Shown here: one piece after another, positions 53,542 through 62,555 of the stretch
Numbering within the stretch: the first letter of the stretch is position 1
How the letters are laid out: the number at the start of each line of letters is the position of its first letter
NCBI GenBank assembly: GCA_963759875.1
Contig: CAVXBB010000009.1
Span: 1 to 64,000 of the forward strand
Reading direction: 5' to 3'
From: JAFAGX01 sp963759875
GTDB taxonomy: Bacteria; Acidobacteriota; Terriglobia; Terriglobales; Acidobacteriaceae
Length of the DNA: 64,000 nucleotides
Notes under the pieces: model-generated
Told to the model about the DNA's origin: nothing
The model's database searches: none
What the model saw: only the letters and a program-made list of their open reading frames with translations
Translations under genes and position numbers: made by a program

Positions 53542-55827
53542 ATGGTGGTCGTGCGCTCGTTGGCTATTGTCAGTCTGCTTTACCTCCTATTTTTTAGCAC
53601 TGGTTGCGGCGGCGGTATGGCAAATCTGGCGCCGACCTCGTTTCAAGTAAGCGTCCAACTCTCAGGAAAAGGCACAGGAACGATCACTAGCAAGCCTGCG
53701 GGCATCGATTGTGGCACAACCTGCACTGGAACCTTCAGTAACGGAACGAAGATCACACTCACGGCTGCACCGAGCAAAACTGCCACATTTGCAGGGTGGA
53801 GCGGTGCGTGCACGGGACAAGGCACTTGCACGATTACCTTAAATCAGAATACGTCCGTCACCGCGAATTTCGACTTGATTCCGGACACGCTAAATGTCGC
53901 ACTCTCCGGAAACGGACTGGGCACGGTGAGCAGTATGCCTGCGGGAATCAATTGCGGGAGCAGCTGCACCGCAGGGTTCAGTCCCGGAACGCAAATTACC
54001 CTTGCTGCCGTCGCCGGAACCAATTCGGCGTTCGCGGGCTGGTCTGGGGCATGCAGCGGGACCGGTTCTTGCACAGTAGCTGTCAACAGCAATGTGTCTG
54101 TTGCGGCAGCGTTCACCCTGACTGCGGCGACATTGACTGTGACGCTCTCAGGAAGCGGCAGCGGAAACGTCTCCAGTAATCCTTCAGGAATTAGCTGTGC
54201 AAACAGTTGCACCGCAACTTTTCCGCCTGGAACGCAAGTCACCTTGACTGCCAGCGCCAGTACGAATTCTTATCTTGCGAGCTGGGGCAGGGCGTGCAGC
54301 GGGAGCAGCGCTTGTACCGTCACACTCAATGCTGCTAACCAGAACGTGACCGCGACAATCAATTCCCCTCTGCCAATCAATCACATCATTTTTATGGCGC
54401 AGGAGAATCGCTCGTTTGATCACTATTTTGGCGAGTTGAGAAAGTACTGGGCTGATAATGGCTATCCCGACCAGCCCTTCGATGGCCTGCCGCAGTTCAA
54501 TCCGCAGCCGGGCCCGGTCCCAGCTATACCGGGATGCGATCCCGCTGATCCGTTCCAAGCACCTGGGTCCGGATCAACCTTCCAGGATTGCATTTTCGAT
54601 ACAAGCGCCACCCTGGCTTCGTATCACCTGAACACAAAGTGTGTTGAAAATCCAAGCCCATCTTGGAATGAGTCCCACGTAATTTGGAGTTACTACGACC
54701 CGACCGGCAACAACAATAAGTACTCGGGTAATGGCAACGTGTTTACCGCCGGGCACGATTCGCGCGCGGAGTATTATTTCGACAACACCTTGCAATACGA
54801 CACGAATGGCATTCGTGCGATGGGCTACTACGACGGCGGTAATCCGAACCAATCCAATGATTCCGGGGACCTGAACTACTACTACTATATGGCCACGCAG
54901 TTCGCCACTTCGGATCGCTGGTTCTCTCCAGTGATGTCACGGACGGAGCTGAACCGTGACTTCCTGATCGGGGCCACTTCCGGCGGTTATGCCTATCCTG
55001 AAGGAGATAATCCTGCAGACAGTCACCAAATCAATGCGCCGGTAATTTTTGAGCTCTTGCAAAATGCAGGAATCACCTGGAAGATTTATGTCAATCCTGC
55101 GGGCAGCCCGTGTGAAACTAATCCGACGGTAGACTGCTTTTACACTTATCTGACCTACGTCCACACCTTTGTGTACGGCCAAACCGTACGAGATCAATAC
55201 CCCCAAAATATTGTTCCCATTTCACAGTTCTTCACTGATCTGCAGCAAGGCACGCTTCCGCAATTCGCCTATATCGAGCCACCCTCCAGTGCCGGCCTGG
55301 ACGAGCACCCTGCCGATTACGACAAAAGCCCTGCCTGTTGCAGTGTGCAGGCGGGTGCGAATTACGTTTCTTCTTTGATTAATGCTTTTATGCAAAGCCA
55401 GTTTTGGAAGAATTCAGCTCTTATCTTTACCTACGATGAGTTTGGCGGATTTTACGACCATGTCGCGCCGCAGCCGATGACCAGCCCCGATGGCACCAAC
55501 ACTCCCCCCGTCGATCTGCATCCGGGTGATGTTTGCACGCAGGGCGGAGGTCCCCTTTGCAACTTCAGCTGGACTGGCTACAGAGTCCCGCTGATTGTCA
55601 TTTCACCTTTCGCGAAGAAGAACTACGTATCCCATACCGTCATGGATGCCACGGCTTACTTGAAGTTCACTGAAAACCGCTTTGGGTTACCTAATCTGAC
55701 GCAGCGCGATGCCGCGGAGCCGGACATGTCAGAGTTTTTCGATTTCAGTAATCCGCCGTGGACAACGCCTCCAACCCCACCAGCGCAAAACACCGGCGGA
55801 GCATGTTATTTCTACCATCTGCCTTAG
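53542..55827 (+). CDS. secreted phosphoesterase (phospholipase C / acid phosphatase family) with InlB-like repeats
   Basis: About 761 residues. The ATG at 53542 follows GGGAGG; a GTG at 53503 is less likely. The signal sequence ends in a lipobox-like FSTGC. Three repeats of about 75 residues (roughly 30-260) each hold two disulfide-type cysteine pairs (DCGTTCTG and GACTGQGTC), like the divergent InlB B-repeat. The catalytic domain (about 270-740) has IIFMAQENRSFDHYFGEL, SRTELNRDFLIG and FTYDEFGGFYDHV, the metal-binding motifs of phospholipase C and related phosphatases. It would act at or outside the envelope on phosphate esters; the substrate is unknown. Confidence 0.9.
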   Translation: MVVVRSLAIVSLLYLLFFSTGCGGGMANLAPTSFQVSVQLSGKGTGTITSKPAGIDCGTTCTGTFSNGTKITLTAAPSKTATFAGWSGACTGQGTCTITLNQNTSVTANFDLIPDTLNVALSGNGLGTVSSMPAGINCGSSCTAGFSPGTQITLAAVAGTNSAFAGWSGACSGTGSCTVAVNSNVSVAAAFTLTAATLTVTLSGSGSGNVSSNPSGISCANSCTATFPPGTQVTLTASASTNSYLASWGRACSGSSACTVTLNAANQNVTATINSPLPINHIIFMAQENRSFDHYFGELRKYWADNGYPDQPFDGLPQFNPQPGPVPAIPGCDPADPFQAPGSGSTFQDCIFDTSATLASYHLNTKCVENPSPSWNESHVIWSYYDPTGNNNKYSGNGNVFTAGHDSRAEYYFDNTLQYDTNGIRAMGYYDGGNPNQSNDSGDLNYYYYMATQFATSDRWFSPVMSRTELNRDFLIGATSGGYAYPEGDNPADSHQINAPVIFELLQNAGITWKIYVNPAGSPCETNPTVDCFYTYLTYVHTFVYGQTVRDQYPQNIVPISQFFTDLQQGTLPQFAYIEPPSSAGLDEHPADYDKSPACCSVQAGANYVSSLINAFMQSQFWKNSALIFTYDEFGGFYDHVAPQPMTSPDGTNTPPVDLHPGDVCTQGGGPLCNFSWTGYRVPLIVISPFAKKNYVSHTVMDATAYLKFTENRFGLPNLTQRDAAEPDMSEFFDFSNPPWTTPPTPPAQNTGGACYFYHLP

Positions 55828-55854
55828 CAGAACAGCTCCTCCGTGTGTGAAGGA

Positions 55855-57222
55855 TCAATCCGAGTTGGTTTCGACTTGTTCCGGCGGCAATACTTTCAGG
55901 TCAGGATGTTCGGGATCTCTCCAATAGGCCTGAAAACACTCGCCCCGCTGCTGCGGAGTCCAGGCGCTTCCATCTGAAAACAGAATCCGCGACGGATAGA
56001 ATACCCAGCCCAGAATGCCTTGCTCGACGCTTTGCTGATATGAGTCCAATTCAAGTTTCTGCTGTTGTCCAGGTCCAAGAGATTTGTCAGAAGCCAGGGT
56101 ATTTTGAAAAGGACGCTTCAGAAACTGCGGAGCAATGAATTGTTGAAAATTCAAGGTGAACGCCTTGACGCTCTTGCCGCTGGTATTCTCGACTGTGAGG
56201 CTGTACTTATCCGGCTGATTCCAGAACTTACCCGATTCGAATTTCAATGGACAGGACCTGGTTTCCGGCTCGTAAATGGTGAAAGAAGCCATCATGCCCG
56301 CTTCCATGTGGTCGGCAACATGGCAATGGAACATCCAAGTGCCAGGATTATCGGCCAGCATATCGACAGCAACCATGCTGCCGGGGAGCAGTTCGATCAC
56401 ATCCGTGTTTCTTTTGCCGTCGGTTACCGTTTTTCCGTGCCAATGAGGTGTATGAAGATCTTTTTCATTACCCATTCCCATGACATACCAGCGCACTTTT
56501 TCGCCACGTTTCATCACCAGGCCGGGAAGATTACCGAAAACATAACCATTGATGGAGTGAAATTGACCTTCATTCTTGCCCGCGAGTTCGTCAAAGATCA
56601 TAAAGGCAGTTACAAATTCCCGATCTACATCTCCCGGGCTGCCGTCGGGCCGCGCTTTCCCTTTGGCGGTGATGATGATTGGCCCCAACAGTCCGGCATT
56701 GATTTCCCTCGAGGGATCCACGTGGCTGTGATACCACCACACAACCGAACTGAGCTGGCCCGGCCCCGGCCCGCTTCGTTCGTCAACGTACCAGCGGTAT
56801 GTGAAACGGCCATTATGTAAGACCTTCGCGCCGCTCCCCCAGGGCAAATAGAACGATCCTTCATTAGCCTTGTCGTAGCGCAATCCATGAGGATGGATGC
56901 TGTGCGGAACCTGGCCGCGATTAAGAAAGTCGACAATGATTTCGTCGCCCACTTCGGCGCGTATCACCGGGCCTAAAATGCCTAACCACTCAGGTTGAGG
57001 TTTGCGGACGGAAAATGTGGCGTCTGTGTATTCGATATAGCGGGTCTTGGGCCATTGGGTTCGCAGCGACCAGGGCTGTGGGATAGGCCGACCATAAAGC
57101 AGATCACGTCCACTCGGTGCGTAATCCCAAGTGAGATCCTCGGCGGCGATGTAATAGTGCCGGGTCGTGGCGTGGCCTGGGAGCGCCAAGAGCAGGCAGA
57201 TGAGGAACGTCGAACACCGCAT
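55855..57222 (-). CDS. exported multicopper oxidase with extra C-terminal domain
   Basis: A 455-residue oxidase that would couple substrate oxidation to reduction of oxygen. The copper sites read HSIHPHG and WWYHSH in the N-terminal cupredoxin domain, HTPHWHG and HCHVADHMEAGM in the C-terminal one, giving the type 1, 2 and 3 ligands. The ATG at 57222 is preferred because it opens a signal peptide (MRCSTFLICLLLALPGHA); the frame is open to 57360. After the last copper motif come about 120 residues (SLTVENTSGKSVKAFTL onwards) resembling a beta-domain common in acidobacterial exported proteins. Substrate (metal or phenolic) is not known. Confidence 0.92.
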   Translation of the reverse strand: MRCSTFLICLLLALPGHATTRHYYIAAEDLTWDYAPSGRDLLYGRPIPQPWSLRTQWPKTRYIEYTDATFSVRKPQPEWLGILGPVIRAEVGDEIIVDFLNRGQVPHSIHPHGLRYDKANEGSFYLPWGSGAKVLHNGRFTYRWYVDERSGPGPGQLSSVVWWYHSHVDPSREINAGLLGPIIITAKGKARPDGSPGDVDREFVTAFMIFDELAGKNEGQFHSINGYVFGNLPGLVMKRGEKVRWYVMGMGNEKDLHTPHWHGKTVTDGKRNTDVIELLPGSMVAVDMLADNPGTWMFHCHVADHMEAGMMASFTIYEPETRSCPLKFESGKFWNQPDKYSLTVENTSGKSVKAFTLNFQQFIAPQFLKRPFQNTLASDKSLGPGQQQKLELDSYQQSVEQGILGWVFYPSRILFSDGSAWTPQQRGECFQAYWRDPEHPDLKVLPPEQVETNSD

Positions 57223-57352
57223 GCGGGTCAGCCATGGATTACGGCCTGAGGCCGCTTCGCATTCCCTTCGGATTGGCTGGTCCAGCGCGGAAATCGGAGC
57301 TCCTACGGGTAGTTCCAGTTTACCAGCAGCAAGACAACGGAGAAAAACCTCC

Positions 57353-58978
57353 TTAATCAATCAAGCGGCAAACCTGCACCGCCTGGTTCTGGTACGGACA
57401 ATCAAGACCAGGCACGCCGGGTTGTTGCAAAACGACCCAGTTCAGGCCGTACTCCGCACGCAGCCGGCGGAAGTCTTGTACCTGAAGATTATGCCAGCCC
57501 GATTGTGCCCGTATCTGGCGTGACCACTCATCGGCCATCGAGGGGAACATCGATACCGCGCCAGAGTCCTTGATCGAATCGGCGAGCCGGCTACGCCGAG
57601 CGATGGCGCGGAACCCTTGCTCATCCTCGCCCGGAATCGCCATGTACTTAGGATCGAGCGCAAAAATCGAGTCGTTCGGGGTGTTTTTGCTGATCCAGAG
57701 AAATGCTTTAACCCATAGGTTCTTTCGCTGAGCCCATGGCCATTCAACATGTGCACTCGCCGGAAAAAGCACGAGTTGAGCAACAAACATTCCAGCACAC
57801 AAAGGCACAAACAGTGCCAGCCATCGCCATATGCGATTCTTCAACACGAATTCTGCGAGCACCCCACCCGAGAGTAGAAGCATCAGCACATAAACCAGGT
57901 ACAACGACCGCATGGGCTGGATGCGAGTCAAGGCTTCAAAACGTGCAGGTATGTCAAGCACCAATGCCATTGCTAAATAGATAAGTTCATAGACCACCAG
58001 CGTGTGGCATAACAGGACTACATTTGGCCACTTACGTTTACGCGCTATGCGAGCAAACATTAAGAAAATTACAATCGGTCCGATCGCGCCCAGTAACTCG
58101 TACCAGTGCCATCGCGTGATGTAGAAGTAAGCGTGAGCAATGGCTACTTGGTGATAGGCCTTCGGAGGCGGTGCTAAAGTGATTCCGAATGGAAGAAAAG
58201 CCGCCATCCAAATCGGTTTTCTCTCTCTTACCGCGGCCAGCAAAATACAAAAAGACAGAGCAAAGGCCGACATTAGTGGATGAATCAGGCCGGTACAAAG
58301 CAGAAAGACTGCTGCTTGCAAATATTTCTTGTCGAGCACACTAACAATTGCGAGAATCGTGGCGAACGCCGAAAGATTTCGAGGATTGAGATACTGATCC
58401 ATAATGTACAGCGCGGTCCCCGCGATCGGTAGTGTGAGAAGAGCCGCGACCAGCGCGACGCCCGCCCACCGAGCCCTCGGATCGGGAAAGCATCTCGCGC
58501 TTAATTGCCAACAAGCAAACAACAACAGGAAAATCGATGCGATCTGCCAGGCAAAGAGTGCGGTTCCCAGCCGCAGATGGCTGACCCGCACCGACGCCGC
58601 AATCAGTCTCGGAAAGAATGTCGAATGCGCATGCGTCTCGAAGAATTGTGAATTGAAGGGAAAAAGATCCGGGTGCAGTATCTTTTCAACGCCGGGAATG
58701 TAAATCTCGGCATCTTCTGCCCAGGGATGGTAGCCGTGGATGAGCAAAGCTCCGAATGTCAGGAATACAAGAAACAGAAGATCCTTACGCTTCAGACGAT
58801 GGCTCCCAGGAAAAACGAGCTTTAGTGAAGGGATGTTCCCGTAATGAGTATAGCCGCACGATGCGGCCTGAACACAGGTTGCTATGCAAACTACTGCAGT
58901 CGTCTCCAGGAATGACGGTCTCACGCAATGTCGATCGAGAGCAAGGGTTCGCATTGTGGGGCGGCTTCGGGCATGCAC
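57353..58978 (-). CDS. polytopic membrane protein of unknown function
   Basis: A long frame of up to 541 residues with about ten transmembrane helices in its middle 340 residues and a soluble C-terminal domain of about 130 residues. Between helices 1 and 2 lies an acidic loop (YHPWAEDAEIY) such as is found in glycosyltransferase-like membrane proteins, but no family is assigned. The first 65 residues before the first helix look unlike the rest, so the start is doubtful; a GTG at 58978 overlaps the truB stop by one base and may show coupling. The multicopper-oxidase gene follows on the same strand. Confidence 0.65.
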   Translation of the reverse strand: MHARSRPTMRTLALDRHCVRPSFLETTAVVCIATCVQAASCGYTHYGNIPSLKLVFPGSHRLKRKDLLFLVFLTFGALLIHGYHPWAEDAEIYIPGVEKILHPDLFPFNSQFFETHAHSTFFPRLIAASVRVSHLRLGTALFAWQIASIFLLLFACWQLSARCFPDPRARWAGVALVAALLTLPIAGTALYIMDQYLNPRNLSAFATILAIVSVLDKKYLQAAVFLLCTGLIHPLMSAFALSFCILLAAVRERKPIWMAAFLPFGITLAPPPKAYHQVAIAHAYFYITRWHWYELLGAIGPIVIFLMFARIARKRKWPNVVLLCHTLVVYELIYLAMALVLDIPARFEALTRIQPMRSLYLVYVLMLLLSGGVLAEFVLKNRIWRWLALFVPLCAGMFVAQLVLFPASAHVEWPWAQRKNLWVKAFLWISKNTPNDSIFALDPKYMAIPGEDEQGFRAIARRSRLADSIKDSGAVSMFPSMADEWSRQIRAQSGWHNLQVQDFRRLRAEYGLNWVVLQQPGVPGLDCPYQNQAVQVCRLID

Positions 58979-59877
58979 TATGTGCGAGCGGTTTGTGCTT
59001 GGCCAGCGAAGACGATTTTGGCATGGAACAACGTTCCGGCAACGCGAGTTGCGATCGCGATGAGTTCACTTTGTCCCTGGAAAACTTTCGCCTGCCGTGC
59101 CCGCGAGAGTTCGGGAAGATTCACTGTGCGCCCAGAGCGGATGCGGGCCGCCATTTCGTCACTTGCTGTTACGCAAGGCAAATTCGGCAAAAGTTTTCGC
59201 GGATGGACAAAACAATCTTCGGCAGAATCGCGCGCCGCCGCAGCCGCGAGTTCGTCCAGAGTGTGGGCATCTGCGAGACTAAATTCCGCCAATCCCGTTC
59301 GCCGCAACGACTCCAGATGAGCGCCGCAGCCCATCTGCTGGCCCATATCATGAGCCACCGACCGCATGTACGTTCCCGAAGCCACACGTGCACGAAAGCT
59401 GGCACGATCCTCGTCAGCACTCAGAATTTCAAATTCCTTGATCTCCACCTGAACGGGTTTCAACGTGAATTCTTTTTGCTTGCGGGCGAGCTTGTACGCG
59501 GGGATACCTTGAATCTTTTTGGCTGAAAATGGCGGTGGCATCTGCTGAATCACCCCGCGAAAGTGCGCCGCAAATTCCCGAACCTGCTCCAGTGACAGGC
59601 TCACCGCTTGAGGCGGCGCCGTGGGCTCGCCCTCGGCGTCATAAGTATCGGTCGCAAAGCCGAAGCGGATCACGCCTTCGTAGGTCTTCTCCGACGATGT
59701 ATAGAACTGAGCAAGCCGGGTCATGGTCCCGACCACTAGAGGCAGGAGACCCGTTGCCAGGGGATCAAGCGTTCCCAGATGCCCAACCGAGCGCTCGTGC
59801 AGCATACGGCGCACGCGGTTAACCACGTCATGCGACGTCAGCCCCGCGGGTTTATCGATAATCACTACGCCATTCAT
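58978..59877 (-). CDS. truB: tRNA pseudouridine(55) synthase
   Basis: Makes pseudouridine 55 in the T-loop of tRNAs. The 299 residues include IIDKPAGLTSHDVVNRVRR near the N-terminus, HLGTLDPLATGLLPLVVG with the catalytic Asp near 48, YEGVIRFGFATDTYDAEG, PPPFSAKKIQG, and GTYMRSVAHDMG. A C-terminal PUA-like region follows. The ATG at 59877 is chosen because it opens the family N-terminus (MNGVVIIDKP); an upstream in-frame ATG would add a stretch encoded by the AT-rich repeat. Length is normal. Confidence 0.96.
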   Translation of the reverse strand: MNGVVIIDKPAGLTSHDVVNRVRRMLHERSVGHLGTLDPLATGLLPLVVGTMTRLAQFYTSSEKTYEGVIRFGFATDTYDAEGEPTAPPQAVSLSLEQVREFAAHFRGVIQQMPPPFSAKKIQGIPAYKLARKQKEFTLKPVQVEIKEFEILSADEDRASFRARVASGTYMRSVAHDMGQQMGCGAHLESLRRTGLAEFSLADAHTLDELAAAAARDSAEDCFVHPRKLLPNLPCVTASDEMAARIRSGRTVNLPELSRARQAKVFQGQSELIAIATRVAGTLFHAKIVFAGQAQTART

Positions 59878-59885
59878 CGATATTT

Positions 59886-59978
59886 GGTAATTTGTAATCG
59901 GGTGATTTGGTAATTTAGCGGCGCGGCTGCGTAGTTCCAAAGAATCAACTTACAAAATTGCTCAATTGCCAAATTACC
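59886..59978. repeat. AT-rich inverted repeat between truB and the rhomboid gene
   Basis: GGTAATTTG (59886-59894) pairs perfectly with CAAATTACC (59970-59978), with more partial pairing between. It shares words with the element at 21685-21764 and lies in the divergent promoter region. Confidence 0.6.
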
Positions 59979-59996
59979 TAAGTCCCCCGATCCCGC

Positions 59997-60710
59997 ATGA
60001 TTCCCATTCGCGATGACACGCCGCGGTATAGCACGCCCTACGTAACATATTTCATTATCGCGCTGAATGCGATTGCGTTCCTCTTTGAATTGGCGGTTGG
60101 GGCGCAGAGCCATCGCGCCCTGAGTGGGCTAATTTATGAGTTCGGCGTGGTGCCCCGGCGTTTCGAACACGCGTTGGCTGGCAATTCAACAATTTCTCTA
60201 CCGGCCCTATCTCTCACCATCCTCACTTCGATGTTTCTCCACGGCGGTTGGCTGCACATCATCGGCAACATGTGGTTTTTGTGGATTTTCGGCGACAACG
60301 TTGAGGACTACCTCGGCCACGCGAAGTACTTGCTTTTTTATCTGGCCAGCGGCTGCGCAGCTGCGATCGCATACATCCTGCTTGATGCATCCTCTAATCA
60401 GCCGACCATCGGTGCGAGCGGAGCCATCGCAGGTGTTATGGGCGCGTATTTTGTGCTGTATCCCAAAGCAAGGGTGCTTACGCTGGTTTTCTTAATTGTC
60501 TTCTTCACTTTTTGGTGGCTGCCGGCGTGGGTCTTTCTGGGCTATTGGTTCCTACTGCAGTTTCTCAGCGGCACGGCAACCTCCATCGCGGGTGCTCAGA
60601 ATACCGGAGGCATTGCGTTTTGGGCCCACGTCGGCGGCTTCGTAGCCGGGATCCTGCTCATAAAGCTTATGCCTGAACGTCCGCGAAGATATCGATACGC
60701 TTCGTGGTAG
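59997..60710 (+). CDS. rhomboid-family intramembrane serine protease
   Basis: A 237-residue protein with six predicted helices. The catalytic Ser is in TIGASGAIAGVMGAYF and the His in FWAHVGGFVAGI, as in rhomboids, with the FLHGGWLHIIGNMWFLWIFGDNVED segment typical of the family. It cleaves transmembrane segments of other proteins; the substrate is unknown. The ATG at 59997 opens the usual MIPIRDDTP start. ribA follows on the same strand after about 140 bases with its own promoter. Confidence 0.93.
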   Translation: MIPIRDDTPRYSTPYVTYFIIALNAIAFLFELAVGAQSHRALSGLIYEFGVVPRRFEHALAGNSTISLPALSLTILTSMFLHGGWLHIIGNMWFLWIFGDNVEDYLGHAKYLLFYLASGCAAAIAYILLDASSNQPTIGASGAIAGVMGAYFVLYPKARVLTLVFLIVFFTFWWLPAWVFLGYWFLLQFLSGTATSIAGAQNTGGIAFWAHVGGFVAGILLIKLMPERPRRYRYASW

Positions 60711-60813
60711 AGGCAAGCTGACATCCCAATACCCGTGGAGAGAACTTAATATGCATCATCCTGAGCGAAGATACCGTTCGCTCGCGAAACATGTCCTAGT
60801 CGAGCGACCTGCT

Positions 60814-60843
60814 TTGGGCGCCAAAAGAGCCCGCCGCTATAAT
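60814..60843 (+). promoter_or_regulatory. promoter giving a probable leaderless ribA transcript
   Basis: A perfect -10 TATAAT at 60838-60843 with a weak -35 TTGGGC at 60814-60819, 18 bases apart. Transcription would start seven bases after the -10, at about 60850, exactly at the GTG that opens the ribA domain. Confidence 0.55.
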
Positions 60844-60849
60844 GTCCCT

Positions 60850-61455
60850 GTGAGTTCCCAAACAGTTCAGCAAATCGCTTCTGCGGACTTCCCTACCCGC
60901 TGGGGTAAGTTCCGGATTTACGGATTTCGTGCCGTCTTCAATGGCCGCAGCGAAGAAGCTGTCGCATTGGTCATGGGCGATGTTCATTCTTCCCCTCCGC
61001 TGGTACGAGTACATTCGCAATGCCTGACGGGAGATGTGTTCGGATCTCTGCGTTGCGATTGCCGTCAGCAACTGGAGTTAGCCTTGTCCATGATCGCGGC
61101 TGAGGGCGCGGGTGTCCTGATTTACGAACAGCAGGAAGGCCGAGGAATCGGCCTGATGGCCAAACTGCAAGCTTACGAGTTGCAGGATACCGGTCTGGAT
61201 ACAGTTGAAGCTAACGAACGTCTGGGCTTCAAGGCCGATCAACGGGAGTTCGGAATGCCAGCGCAGATTCTTAAATCGCTCGGTGTATCCGAGGTGCGGC
61301 TGCTCTCGAACAATCCTGACAAAGTTGCGGCTCTTGAGCGCGACGGAATCAAAGTTGTGGAACGAGTTCCCTGCGAGGTTTCGCCCAGCGTCCACGCCGA
61401 AGAATATCTGCGGACCAAAAAAGAAAAGCTGGGGCACTTGTTCACCTCGCGCTAG
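60850..61455 (+). CDS. ribA: GTP cyclohydrolase II
   Basis: Opens the GTP imidazole ring, first committed step of riboflavin synthesis. About 201 residues: zinc cysteines in SQCLTGDVFGSLRCDC, YEQQEGRGIGL with catalytic residues, and RLLSNNPDKV near the C-terminus; a final HAEEYLRTKKEKLGHL is usual. The frame is open upstream to 60751, but the codons before 60850 do not match the family and would be cut by a TATAAT at 60838-60843. The GTG at 60850 then coincides with the expected transcription start. It is a stand-alone domain, not fused to RibB. Confidence 0.94.
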   Translation: MSSQTVQQIASADFPTRWGKFRIYGFRAVFNGRSEEAVALVMGDVHSSPPLVRVHSQCLTGDVFGSLRCDCRQQLELALSMIAAEGAGVLIYEQQEGRGIGLMAKLQAYELQDTGLDTVEANERLGFKADQREFGMPAQILKSLGVSEVRLLSNNPDKVAALERDGIKVVERVPCEVSPSVHAEEYLRTKKEKLGHLFTSR

Positions 61456-61469
61456 CGGCCGCCATTCCC

Positions 61470-61502
61470 GCTTTTCACTGAACGTGAGCGGTGGTGAAAA
61501 GC
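61470..61502 (+). terminator. hairpin after ribA
   Basis: A perfect 9-bp inverted repeat, GCTTTTCAC with GTGAAAAGC, around a 15-base loop, 15 bases after the ribA stop. It is followed by a GATTCC ... GGAATGAC pair at 61504-61537 like the REP-type ends seen elsewhere in the window. No T-run follows, so terminator function is likely but not certain. Confidence 0.5.
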
Positions 61503-61578
61503 AGATTCCCCAGCGCCGAACAGCGTTTGGAATGACAAGGATGTAACCGCATCTGTTGTTCCTGGATAAGCAGAACTA

Positions 61579-62455
61579 TTAGTCTGCGCCTTGTTTGAGA
61601 ACCTCATAAAGATAAGCGATATCGAATTGGCCTTTGCCGGCTTTTACGGCCCGTTGGATGAGCCGAAGTTGTGGGTCAGCGAAGATGTGATCGACGCGAT
61701 GTTTCTCGCACCAGCCAATTAGTTCCCGCGGCGCTACTGCCCAGGTTTCAAGCGCGGCTTGTGTATTCCCGTAATCCTTGCTTTGAATCTTCTGGCAAAT
61801 ATCGGCGAGCGCCGTCTCCATGGCCGGCATGAGTTTCTTGACGACCTGCAGATATCCGTCTACGGGAAGGTTCTCCGCTTCATACACGACATACCCCTGA
61901 AGAAAGCCCAACATCGTCCCCGTGAGAAACGAAAGAGCGGCGATATCGTTCGCCGAAGCCTGGCCGATTTCCTTTCCCACAAACATTGCATTGTCACCAA
62001 AGGCAGGAGGACTGGCTTCACGCGATGGAAGAGCTCGTCCGGGCCTGAATACAGAACCGTGCCTTGCGGCTTCCCGATATCGACCGGATAGCTCATGATC
62101 GCTCCGTCGAGGTAGTCAATTCCGCGTGGTCGAGCCCAGGATTCCATCTCCCTGGCCTCATCGGGAGTTCCGCTGGTTAATTGCACTAGTACTTTGCCGC
62201 GAAGCTCGGACTCAATTGCCGGCTGTCGTAGCAACTGGCTGGTCGACTAGTAGTTGTTGACGTTGACGATGACGATTTCAGCATTGCCAACGGCTTCCAG
62301 CACGCTTGGTGCGACGCGTAGGCCGAGCTGGGACAAAGATTCCGTCTTCGACGAAGTACGATTCCATACGCTGTGTCAAATCCTCTCCTATGGAGCGCGG
62401 TTGCGAGAGCAGATCCCATGCGTCCCGTCCCGATGACTGTGACCTTTGGATTCAT
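61579..62455 (-). pseudogene. NAD(P)-binding oxidoreductase (6PGDH / imine-reductase-like), broken frame
   Basis: The ATG at 62455 opens a Rossmann N-terminus (MNPKVTVIGTGRMGSALA). Near 62370 one base is missing; the continuation VWNRTSSKTESLSQLGLRVA reads in the next frame and meets an in-frame TAG at 62249-62247, then goes on with LLRQPAIESELRGKVLVQL and LTSGTPDEAREMESWA. A second slip near 61998 (a run of three A that should be four) leads into MFVGKEIGQASANDIAALSF and the C-terminal helical domain to 61579. The order is that of 3-hydroxyisobutyrate dehydrogenase/imine-reductase-type enzymes. Multiple breaks may be sequence error, but the TAG would be a separate event. Confidence 0.7.
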
Positions 62456-62555
62456 CGTACCTCCCGAACAAATCTGATTCCGCAAGTCTCTGCCGGATTT
62501 CTACTGAATCCTTATCCGCGGAGCACCGACAATGAGGAATCTGCTTTAACAATGA

